From: JACPWY01 sp964603655 | Lineage (GTDB): Bacteria > Bdellovibrionota > FAC87 > UBA2466 | DNA length: 24,993 bases | NCBI GenBank assembly: GCA_964603655.1 | Contig: CAZRVZ010000009.1 | Location: 1 to 24,993, forward strand | Direction: 5' to 3' | In this document: positions 6,905 to 14,815 of the stretch, piece after piece | How the letters are laid out: each line of letters starts with the position of its first letter | Numbering within the stretch: position 1 is the stretch's first letter | Position numbers and translations under genes: made by a program | The notes under the pieces: generated by a model | What the model saw: only the letters and a program-made list of their open reading frames with translations | Database searches by the model: none | Told to the model about the DNA's origin: nothing

Positions 6905-9573
6905 TAACCGATGTCCTGCTTTTCGAGGGCTGATTTTAGTTTGGCAAATGCCCCGTCGATAGCTGACGGGTTGGTTCCCCCTGCCTGGGCAAAATCCGCT
7001 CTGCCACCCCCCGTTCCACCGATATCCTGAGCTAGGCTTTTGACGATCTTACTTGCGTCCAGACGACCCGACAGATCTTTCGAAATGCCGACGCACATCG
7101 AGACCTTTCCTTCGTTCTCGGTGGCGAGTACGACCAGCGCGCGATCTTTCAGCTTGTCCCTGATTTGATCCGAAAGTGTTCGTAAACCTCCCGCGTTGAC
7201 TCCTGACACGCGCTCCATGACCACCTGGAGATCGCGAATGAGTACCCGCTTTTCCCACGGCGCGGTTCCACCCCCACCTTGAGCCAGGGCCATCTTGAGT
7301 CGTTCCAACTCTTTCTTCGCGGTCTTAAGCTCCAGGGAAAGCGTATCGACGCGACTAACGGCCTGAATTGCTCTCACTCCCAGCGAAGTTTCTATGTTTT
7401 CAAGCACCCGATCCCGCTCGCGGTAGCGATTGAGCGCGCCCTTGGCTGTCACCGCCTCGATGCGGCGAACCCCGCTTGCCACCGAGGACTCCGAGAGGAT
7501 TTTTACCGTCTGAATGTCTGCAATATTTTGAAGATGTGTGCCGCCGCACAACTCGACGCTGAAGCGACTTTCGTCTGATCCCACGCGAACGACGCGCACC
7601 CGATCGCCATATTTGTCTTCAAAAAAAGCCAGTGCTCCGCCTTTTACTGCCTCATCGTACGAAGTTTCCGACGTCACAACCTGTAGACCAGTATCAATCT
7701 GCACATTGACCAGTGACTCGATCTTTGAAATCTCATCGTCGGTGAGCGCGCGCGGAAATGAAAAATCGAACCTGAGTTTATCCGGCCCCACGAGAGATCC
7801 TGCCTGCTTCACCCTGTCGCCCAAAACCTGTCTGAGTGCCGCGTGAAGCAGGTGTGTCGCGGTGTGATTGATAGCGATCGCTTTTCGCCGCCCCTCATCC
7901 ACCACCAGACGAACCTGGGTCCCAACCTTGAGGCTTCCCAATTCGGGATGGACCGAGTGCACCGGAACCGCGCCAACTCGTCGGGTGTCGCTGACTACTC
8001 CTCGAAAATCTGGGCTCACAATCGAACCGCTATCGCCTACTTGACCGCCACTCTCCGAGTAAAAAGGGGTGCGGTCGAAGGCGGCGAAACCATCGGCAGT
8101 CAGTGATGTGGTTTCGACCCCCTGCTCGTTCCAAAGTTTCAGAACTTTCGGGGTATCCATCAGCTTTTCATAGCCCACGAACAGGGATTCAATTCGAGTT
8201 CCATCGACGGGGGCAGTTTCCAAGGAGCGTTGAATGCTGGAAATCGCCCCATCGGCGCGAGCCGCGGTCCAGGTGCTTTGCGACCGCTGCTTCTCCATGA
8301 GAATCTGAAATCCGGCCTCATCCATTGATACCCCGTTTTCGGCGCAGATTACCTGGATGAGATCGACTGGAAATCCGAAGGTGTCGTACAGTTTAAATGC
8401 CACGTCACCCGGCAGAATGCGCGCGCCAGACTTGGGCAACTTCGCTAGGCTCTCATCCAATAGCCCGACACCGCGATGGAGAGTCTGATGAAAGCGTGCC
8501 TCTTCTTCTTGTAAAAGCGTCTCGATGGAATTCTTTCGCTCGGAAATTTCAGGATAGGTTTGTTCCAGCTGTGAAACGACGTCGGAGACAAGCTGATACA
8601 AAAACGGCGCATCCTGGTTCAGCTTTTTTCCGTGACGAATGGCCCGGCGGAGAATGCGTCGTAACACGTACCCTCGCCCCTCGTTACTGGGACCGACACC
8701 ATCGGCAATAAGAAAGGTGCCCGCTCTCAGATGATCGGCGATTACCCGCATGGAAACGGCAGTGGACTCTTTCGGGTCATAACGGACTCCCACCTTTTTC
8801 GATATCGCCTGAATAAGTGGCTGGAACAGGTCGGTGTCATAGTTGCTATAGACCCCCTGGAGGACGGCTGAAAGGCGCTCGAGACCCGCTCCGGTATCAA
8901 CGGAGGGCTTCGGCAAAGGCGCCAAAGTCCCACTGGGGTCACGGTTAAATTGCATGAAGACCAGATTCCAAATTTCCAGAAACCGCGTATCGCACGGGCA
9001 GCCCGGCGCACAGGTGGGTTTTCCACAACCCCGCGATTCACCCCAGTCAAAATGGATTTCAGAGCACGGGCCACAGGGTCCGGTGTCGCCCATCGCCCAA
9101 AAATTATCTTTTTCCCCCAAGCGCACAATCCAGTCGGCCCGAACGCCCATGGCTTTCCATATTTCGGCAGCTTCATCATCGTCTTGAAAGACGGTAATTC
9201 TCAGCCTGTCTTTGGGTATTCCGTACTGCCGAGTCAGTAATTCCCAGGCAAAGGCAATTGCGTCCTTCTTAAAGTAGTCACCAAACGAAAAATTTCCCAG
9301 CATCTCGAAAAAGGTATGGTGTCGTGGCGTAAATCCCACATTTTCCAAATCGTTGTGCTTGCCACCGGCGCGCACGCATTTTTGTGCTGTCACGGCCCGC
9401 CGATAGCCTGGATCGTGAATTCCCAGAAAACAGTCTTTGAACTGAACCATTCCCGCATTGGTAAAAAGAAGGGTAGGGTCCTGGGCCGGTATCAGTGCGG
9501 AACTTTTAACGCGCCGATGGCCTACGCCTTCAAAAAAAGAAAGAAATTTCTCTCGAATTTCGAATGATTGCAT
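6904..9573 (-). CDS. alaS: Alanyl-tRNA synthetase
   Basis: AlaRS charges tRNA(Ala) and edits mischarged Ser and Gly. The class II catalytic core is at the N-terminus, with FTNAGMVQFKDCFLG and FFEMLGNFSFGDYFK. A Cys-rich CGKPTCAPGCPCD insert precedes LEIWNLVFMQFNRD. The editing domain has its zinc ligands in NHTATHLLHA and ELCGGTHL. The C-terminal domain ends with the DHHA1-type GGTGGGRADFAQAGG. I chose ATG 9573 (889 residues, MQSFEIREKF...) because other AlaRS proteins begin at this point. An in-frame ATG at 9621 would add 16 residues and lies within a direct repeat. No strong ribosome site is seen at either. This is the first gene of the seven-gene minus-strand operon. Confidence 0.97.
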   Translation of the reverse strand: MQSFEIREKFLSFFEGVGHRRVKSSALIPAQDPTLLFTNAGMVQFKDCFLGIHDPGYRRAVTAQKCVRAGGKHNDLENVGFTPRHHTFFEMLGNFSFGDYFKKDAIAFAWELLTRQYGIPKDRLRITVFQDDDEAAEIWKAMGVRADWIVRLGEKDNFWAMGDTGPCGPCSEIHFDWGESRGCGKPTCAPGCPCDTRFLEIWNLVFMQFNRDPSGTLAPLPKPSVDTGAGLERLSAVLQGVYSNYDTDLFQPLIQAISKKVGVRYDPKESTAVSMRVIADHLRAGTFLIADGVGPSNEGRGYVLRRILRRAIRHGKKLNQDAPFLYQLVSDVVSQLEQTYPEISERKNSIETLLQEEEARFHQTLHRGVGLLDESLAKLPKSGARILPGDVAFKLYDTFGFPVDLIQVICAENGVSMDEAGFQILMEKQRSQSTWTAARADGAISSIQRSLETAPVDGTRIESLFVGYEKLMDTPKVLKLWNEQGVETTSLTADGFAAFDRTPFYSESGGQVGDSGSIVSPDFRGVVSDTRRVGAVPVHSVHPELGSLKVGTQVRLVVDEGRRKAIAINHTATHLLHAALRQVLGDRVKQAGSLVGPDKLRFDFSFPRALTDDEISKIESLVNVQIDTGLQVVTSETSYDEAVKGGALAFFEDKYGDRVRVVRVGSDESRFSVELCGGTHLQNIADIQTVKILSESSVASGVRRIEAVTAKGALNRYRERDRVLENIETSLGVRAIQAVSRVDTLSLELKTAKKELERLKMALAQGGGGTAPWEKRVLIRDLQVVMERVSGVNAGGLRTLSDQIRDKLKDRALVVLATENEGKVSMCVGISKDLSGRLDASKIVKSLAQDIGGTGGGRADFAQAGGTNPSAIDGAFAKLKSALEKQDIG

Positions 9574-9619
9574 CCAGAGAAGCTTAACAAATCCACCGGT
9601 CCGGTGCAAAGGGTCAGGC

Positions 9620-9649
9620 ATCGCAAATTGGCCGGCTATCGCAAATTGG
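9620..9649. repeat. Direct repeat in the alaS/bioB divergent intergenic region
   Basis: The 12-mer ATCGCAAATTGG occurs at 9620-9631 and again, identical, at 9638-9649, 18 bp apart. It lies in the roughly 100-bp gap between two divergent genes. The spacing is near two helical turns, which would suit a dimeric regulator on one face of the DNA. No known BirA or BioR site was recognised. Confidence 0.5.
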
Positions 9650-9676
9650 ATCGTTAAGCGTTAATGTATTGAGCTG

Positions 9677-10696
9677 ATGGAAGTTAAAACAGCGATACGC
9701 TACGATTGGGAGCCCGAGCAGGTATTGGCACTACTGACGACACCGCTCGATGTGCTTAAATCGCTTGCACGCGACGTACACCGTGAGTTTGCGGCCCCGG
9801 ATGTTCAGCGGTGTGAGCTACTCAGCGTCAAAACAGGAGCGTGCCCCGAGGACTGCGGGTATTGTTCCCAGAGTGCACACGTAAAAACGCAAGTGGGCGT
9901 GGAGCCTTTGATCAGTCCGGAAACGGTTGGAGTCGCCGCCCGGGCCGCTGTAAAAAACGGAGCGACGCGGTTCTGCCTGGGGGCCGCCTGGCGCGATATT
10001 CCCAGCGACCGGCGATTTGGCACTGTCCTTGAGATGATTCGCGAGGTCGCCAAGACCGGGCTGGAGGTGTGCTGCACGATGGGAATGGCTACCGAAAACC
10101 AACTGCGAGAAATGAAAACGGCAGGACTTCACTCGTACAACCATAACCTCGATACGAGCCGCGAGCACTACGCAAAGGTCATTACGACAAGAACCTATGG
10201 AGATCGCATTCGCACTTTGGAAGCTGCCAGGCGCGCGGGGGTTTCGCTATGTTGCGGGGGAATTCTGGGGCTGGGCGAATCGGTGCTGGACCGGGCTTCG
10301 CTCTTGAGTGAGTTGGGACGAATGAATCCGCATCCGGAGAGCGTGCCCATTAATCTGCTGGTACCGGTTGAAAATACACCGCTTGCTCATGCGTCGGAGG
10401 TGCCCTTCGAAGACTTTCTGCGGGTGGTGGCGACCGCCCGAATCGTCCTGCCGCGGGCTCGCGTGCGTCTCAGCGCCGGGCGAAACCGCCTGTCACGCGA
10501 AGAGCAGTTGGAGTGTTTTCGAGTCGGTGCGAACTCGATTTTTATCGGGGATAAGTTACTCACTACACCAAACGTCGAGTCGGAGTTTGATCGCGTGCTT
10601 TTGGAATTCCATGCAAACGATGCCAATGGCGCAAGCGATGCAGCCAATTCAAATGGCGCAAATGATACAACCGAAGAAATTCGCGCTACCGATTGA
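9677..10696 (+). CDS. bioB: Biotin synthase
   Basis: BioB inserts sulfur into dethiobiotin, the last step of biotin synthesis. The radical-SAM cysteines are Cys56, Cys60 and Cys63 (ACPEDCGYC). The [2Fe-2S] ligands correspond to Cys100, one of Cys132/133, one of Cys192/193, and Arg264 in VRLSAGR. The motif HNLDTSREHY at 156-165 is typical. The conserved protein ends near residue 312. It is followed by a 27-residue tail rich in Asn, Ala and Asp, encoded by imperfect AATGGCGCAA-type repeats, which other BioB proteins I know lack. No other bio gene is nearby. The 3' end overlaps the convergent lipoprotein gene by 11 bp. Confidence 0.96.
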   Translation: MEVKTAIRYDWEPEQVLALLTTPLDVLKSLARDVHREFAAPDVQRCELLSVKTGACPEDCGYCSQSAHVKTQVGVEPLISPETVGVAARAAVKNGATRFCLGAAWRDIPSDRRFGTVLEMIREVAKTGLEVCCTMGMATENQLREMKTAGLHSYNHNLDTSREHYAKVITTRTYGDRIRTLEAARRAGVSLCCGGILGLGESVLDRASLLSELGRMNPHPESVPINLLVPVENTPLAHASEVPFEDFLRVVATARIVLPRARVRLSAGRNRLSREEQLECFRVGANSIFIGDKLLTTPNVESEFDRVLLEFHANDANGASDAANSNGANDTTEEIRATD

Positions 10697-12425
10697 ACTG
10701 GCCGCGAATTTCGATAGCCTCCAGCTCGATCGGTGCCTCTCCATCGGCAGAGGTCAAGATCGCGCGGACAAAAAGCATTCCTGGACCGAATTGATTGCCA
10801 AACTCGGCTGAGGCAGCACTCACTTCGCCTGCTCCGTTTGCCTGAGAGGTTTCCGTCGCCAGCTCCCAACGTGAATTCGATCGGTAAAACCAAGTTTGTC
10901 CATTAGGGCTCAGCTGGTATTTGATGGCTCCTCTATTTTGGGGGCCCGTCAATTCCCGGAGCCCTTCCAAGACGCGATAATTGATGCCAAGTCCAGATGT
11001 AAGCGTCGCTCCGGACACAAAGTGGTTCGGACCAACTTCCACGGATCGAATTCGAGGAGAGGGAACTGCCAGCGAATCCCGGGACAATTCCAGTTTGTAT
11101 TGAAAAAATCTTCGGTCCGAGAGTCCCGTTATTAAGGCGGCCGGTCCCGTAAGGGCAGGCGGCATGCTCATGAAAGAGACCCGGGTAAATGCATCGTTAC
11201 AATTTTCAGCCAGACAGGCCCGAACCGACGGTTTTACCTGGGTGGCGCCACGCCAATAGACTTTTCGAATCTCACTCGGGGGGAGCGCCCGATTAAAAAT
11301 AGCAATTTCATCCAGTGAGCCGGACAGGCGATCACCAGCATCGACCGCGACGCACCGATACCCATCGTCATTGGAGTCTTCCGTCTTTCCGCCGACAATC
11401 ACGCAATACTTCGGATTATTTATCCCAAGAACCGACCTCCCGAAATCACTTTGGGCTAAAACCTGTTCGCCGTCTCGATATACGAATAGATTATTGACTC
11501 CGGCGGCCGAGGCATTCCAGGTTACGGCGACATGGTGCCAATTGCCATCGTTAACCCTCAGATTGGCTTCGTTGCCGACCGTCGCGGTCTGGGATCCCCG
11601 CAATACCTCCAGGTTTTCAGGGCGACGAATCCGAAGGAAGTTTCGTTCGCCTGACGATGGCAACTGGGAGTCGACAACGGCGACGTTGAGCAGAGTTCGA
11701 TTCAACACGTAGCCGGCCTCCGTCTTTACCCAAAAAGCGATGGTAATGGCCGATGCGCTGCCGTTTCTGAGATCCCTGAGTACGATATCATCTGCTGCAG
11801 ATGTGTCGGTGAATTTCCTGGCGACACCGAGCTTGGCCATCGCGTCCACCGTGGCAGCACTGGAGGTGACGGGATTTCTTTCCCTGGAACTATCCATCAC
11901 CGGACTCATTCCAACCTCGTTGAGATGGAGCAGGAGAATATTCCCCGTCATGTCCATGTTATTTTCCGCATACGAGGTTTCAACGACCGAGTTGTCCGGG
12001 AGTTCCGCGCCGACTGGAGATGAAAACCGAGAAGCCAGTAAGCGCCAATCCACCGCGCGTCTGGCATCGATCATCTCCGAGGCGTAGGATCCGGCGAGGG
12101 CGTTGGATCGCAGGACGATGCCGCTCCCATCCCATTCGACATTACTTACCTGCGAAGCGCGGTTAAAAGAACCCTGAACACCGTGGAGCTGTGGAATCGC
12201 TTTGGCGCGAAATAAGCGATCGGAAACTGCGATCGACTCCGAATCAAATTGCATCGCCGAAGTTACATCCAGTCGAACCAAGCGGTTGGCGCCATTGGGA
12301 TCGGCAATGATGGAGTTCACCACCAGCTTTTTTCGGCACCCTGAAAGTAGCAGGTCACAGAGCGCCATAAAAACGAGCACGGCCATTAGCGGCTTAGTGC
12401 CCTCATTGCGCAGGAATTTGATCAT
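10686..12425 (-). CDS. LamG-domain lipoprotein, function unknown
   Basis: A 579-residue exported lipoprotein. A basic start and hydrophobic stretch lead to a lipobox, LLLSGC, with Cys30 as the lipidation site. Residues about 160-385 look like a LamG/concanavalin A-like jelly roll: AITIAFWVKTEAGY, then the signature DGNWHHVAVTWNA, and LSGSLDEIAIFNRALPPSEI. A C-terminal beta-rich part of about 180 residues (PRIRSVEVGPNHF, YQLSPNGQTWFYRSNSRW) resembles repeats found in surface adhesion or carbohydrate-binding proteins. Such domains bind glycans or proteins; the ligand is unknown. It stands alone with about 270 bp upstream and overlaps bioB tail-to-tail. Confidence 0.85.
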   Translation of the reverse strand: MIKFLRNEGTKPLMAVLVFMALCDLLLSGCRKKLVVNSIIADPNGANRLVRLDVTSAMQFDSESIAVSDRLFRAKAIPQLHGVQGSFNRASQVSNVEWDGSGIVLRSNALAGSYASEMIDARRAVDWRLLASRFSSPVGAELPDNSVVETSYAENNMDMTGNILLLHLNEVGMSPVMDSSRERNPVTSSAATVDAMAKLGVARKFTDTSAADDIVLRDLRNGSASAITIAFWVKTEAGYVLNRTLLNVAVVDSQLPSSGERNFLRIRRPENLEVLRGSQTATVGNEANLRVNDGNWHHVAVTWNASAAGVNNLFVYRDGEQVLAQSDFGRSVLGINNPKYCVIVGGKTEDSNDDGYRCVAVDAGDRLSGSLDEIAIFNRALPPSEIRKVYWRGATQVKPSVRACLAENCNDAFTRVSFMSMPPALTGPAALITGLSDRRFFQYKLELSRDSLAVPSPRIRSVEVGPNHFVSGATLTSGLGINYRVLEGLRELTGPQNRGAIKYQLSPNGQTWFYRSNSRWELATETSQANGAGEVSAASAEFGNQFGPGMLFVRAILTSADGEAPIELEAIEIRGQFNR

Positions 12426-12693
12426 GATATTGCATTAGTATTCAACTGACGTGCCACGCACGTGAACCGTCTCAAGTAGTTGAAATTTAAGGATACGGTC
12501 TGAAGTCCGGCCGGAGAGACCTGAAGATTGGTGTAGAACTCTGAGTCACTTATCGATGGAACGGCGGGCAATATGATGCAATTCTCTGGGTTTACAGCGT
12601 TTGACTAGATGTCAGTCGAATTCACGGTATCGACAGTGGGCGTGGACCGGTTACTTATTGGTGTCCTAACGGATGCGAAAGGCCAGCCTTATT

Positions 12694-14724
12694 CTACTGA
12701 ACCCGCTCTGCCACCAACTCCATCACGTCGGCAACGCGTACCTGGTCGGCCAGTCCCTTTTCATTGATTCCGCTGCCTATCATGATGCGGCAATACGGAC
12801 ATGACGTACAAACGACGTCGGGTTTTTTCTCGAGCGCCTGCTCGGTTCGCAGGACATTTACCCGTTGATCTTTTTTCTCCTCCATCCACATGCGCCCGCC
12901 GCCGGCGCCGCAACAGGTCCCCTCGCGTTTGCAGAAAAACATTTCCTTTAGGTTGAGGCCCTGGATCTTTTGCAACAAAGTACGGGGCTCGTCATAAATA
13001 TCGTTAAAGCGGCCGTAGTAACAGGAGTCGTGGTAAACAACATCCTTGTGAAACTCACCATCTAGGATTATTTTGCCGTCGGCTACCAATTGCCCAACGA
13101 CTGCAGCGGCATGATCGACTTGCCACCGCCCCCCAAAATCCGGGTACTCGTTCTTTAACGTGTTAAAACAGTGGGGACAGTTTACCAAAATCTTTTTGAC
13201 TTTATACTCCTCGAGTTTTTTCACCAACGCCTCGGCCATGGTCTGAAAAAGATATTCGTTTCCTAATCGCCGGGCGGTTTCGCCGTTACAGAGTTCCTCG
13301 TTTCCCAATACGGCGAAAGATACGCCGCCCTTTTTAAGCAGCTTCGCGAACGCCTGCGTTGCCTTTCGATTGTTGGAATCGAAAGATCCCCCGCACCCCA
13401 CATAATAAAGGTATTCGAATCCTTTGTTGTCAGCGACAGTTGGAATTTCCAGCCCCTCGGTCCAGGTCGCTCTTTCCGAACTGCTGATTCCCCACGGATT
13501 CGACTGTGTTTCCATTCCGCGAAACGCGCGGCCTAGCTCCTCAGGAAAGCGCGACGCCTCCTGAACGAGATGCTGGCGAATTTCCACTATTTTGTCGACG
13601 TATTCAATATTGACCGGACAGGCCTCTTCACAGGCGCGGCAGGCAACGCACGACCAGATCACATCATCAGAGATCGGCCGACCTTCACCGACCACCACGT
13701 CCCACTGAGTGTCTGTCGTGGCGCTTAGAATCTTTTTCTGGTTTTCATAAAGATGATCCCGTAAGTTCATGAGCAGTTGCCGGGGCGCGAGCGACTTCCC
13801 CGTTGCGGCAGCCGGGCATACTGACGAGCAGCGGCCGCACTCTGTACAACTGAACATATCGAGAACCTGTTTCCAGGTGAAGTGATTTGCCTGTGATCGC
13901 CCAAAAAGCGGGTTCGTACCGGAGTAGTCACGTTTAGCCAGGTGTCCTTTGGCGGAAACCCGGCCGAAAAAAATATTGGGAATGGCTGTTATAATATGAA
14001 AGTGTTTCGAACGCGGCAGCAAGTTTATAAAAACTAGGATCACCAGGTTGTGAACCCACCAGGAGGCGGATCCAATCCATAAGGTTAACGAGCTATCCAT
14101 CGGCATCATAAGGGCTAGAAGGCGACTGATCGGTTGCCACGCCACTTCACTCGCAAGCTCAGGATCTGCCGAATACAAAACAATTCGAGCAGAGTCATAC
14201 AGGAGTCCCGAAAACATAATGGTAAAAATGAACGATAAAATGAGGATCGCCTCAAAGTGGCTTTTCGAATAGAGCTTCGCTTCCGCCGGAAGTATTCCAA
14301 AAAGGCGGCCCGGCCGAGTGATGGTCCAACGGATGAGAGCGATCGTGACGGCAATCATGACAACCAGCTCGAAAATGTCTTTCAGCAGGGCGTAGGGGCC
14401 GCGCAACAGTTCGGACGAGAGTACGGGGACCTGAAAATCAGGCACCCATCCACGAACGAACATCGTCACCACCTGAAAAAGCAAAACACAAAACCCCCAA
14501 AACACTACGATGTGCAGCCAGCCGGCCGGCTGTTCGCCGGTAAAAAACTTTCTCTGGGCGAATCCATACACCAGCGTATTCCATGCACGCGACGAAAAGG
14601 TCGCCACCGTATAGTCTCGCCCATCATCCCGACGGGCTTGTCGCAAAACACTGAACCGCCCCCAGAGTTGATGCATCAAGGCACAGATACCGGTCAAAAA
14701 ACAGAACGTCCAAAGAATTTGCAT
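12694..14724 (-). CDS. Membrane iron-sulfur oxidoreductase, EMO-like (ETF:menaquinone oxidoreductase candidate)
   Basis: A 676-residue protein with several transmembrane segments in its first 250 residues (nitrate-reductase gamma-like, with histidines that could hold haem b). Two [4Fe-4S] ferredoxin sets follow: Cys293/296/299/303 and Cys359/362/365/369. Two CCG domains come next: Cys444, Cys479 and CPHC at 516-519, then Cys568, Cys604/605 in CCGAGGG, and Cys639/642/645. This order matches the EMO family, which passes electrons from acyl-CoA dehydrogenases through ETF to menaquinone. GlpC/HdrD-like reductases share the parts. No etfAB or acyl-CoA dehydrogenase lies in the window, so the partner is inferred from the family. 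Confidence 0.8.
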   Translation of the reverse strand: MQILWTFCFLTGICALMHQLWGRFSVLRQARRDDGRDYTVATFSSRAWNTLVYGFAQRKFFTGEQPAGWLHIVVFWGFCVLLFQVVTMFVRGWVPDFQVPVLSSELLRGPYALLKDIFELVVMIAVTIALIRWTITRPGRLFGILPAEAKLYSKSHFEAILILSFIFTIMFSGLLYDSARIVLYSADPELASEVAWQPISRLLALMMPMDSSLTLWIGSASWWVHNLVILVFINLLPRSKHFHIITAIPNIFFGRVSAKGHLAKRDYSGTNPLFGRSQANHFTWKQVLDMFSCTECGRCSSVCPAAATGKSLAPRQLLMNLRDHLYENQKKILSATTDTQWDVVVGEGRPISDDVIWSCVACRACEEACPVNIEYVDKIVEIRQHLVQEASRFPEELGRAFRGMETQSNPWGISSSERATWTEGLEIPTVADNKGFEYLYYVGCGGSFDSNNRKATQAFAKLLKKGGVSFAVLGNEELCNGETARRLGNEYLFQTMAEALVKKLEEYKVKKILVNCPHCFNTLKNEYPDFGGRWQVDHAAAVVGQLVADGKIILDGEFHKDVVYHDSCYYGRFNDIYDEPRTLLQKIQGLNLKEMFFCKREGTCCGAGGGRMWMEEKKDQRVNVLRTEQALEKKPDVVCTSCPYCRIMIGSGINEKGLADQVRVADVMELVAERVQ

Positions 14725-14778
14725 CTTATTAGTCTATTTTTCGTCGGGCTATCCAGCAACTGGAAAAAGTGCGGCAAG

Positions 14779-14798
14779 GTTGCCAGTCTGACGGCAAC
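14779..14798. promoter_or_regulatory. Inverted repeat upstream of the gamma-glutamyltransferase gene
   Basis: GTTGCC (14779-14784) and GGCAAC (14793-14798) are exact inverted copies around 8 nt, 17 bp before the ggt ATG. They lie in the 91-bp gap shared with the divergent EMO-like gene. This could be an operator or a leader hairpin. With 6-bp arms the call is weak. Confidence 0.3.
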
Positions 14799-14815
14799 TC
14801 GTTACCGTTAGATTC

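Noticed and set aside
9574..9621. A 16-residue longer AlaRS start at 9621
   Set aside because: Known AlaRS proteins begin at the 9573 position, and the longer start lies in a direct repeat with no ribosome site.
12646..12693. A possible terminator after the EMO-like gene (AAGGC-TG-GCCTT)
   Set aside because: A 2-nt loop, 5-bp arms and no T-run make it unconvincing.
12609..12767. A 52-codon plus-strand frame (MSVEFTVSTVGVDRLL...)
   Set aside because: It runs antisense into the 3' end of the EMO-like gene and has no clear ribosome site.
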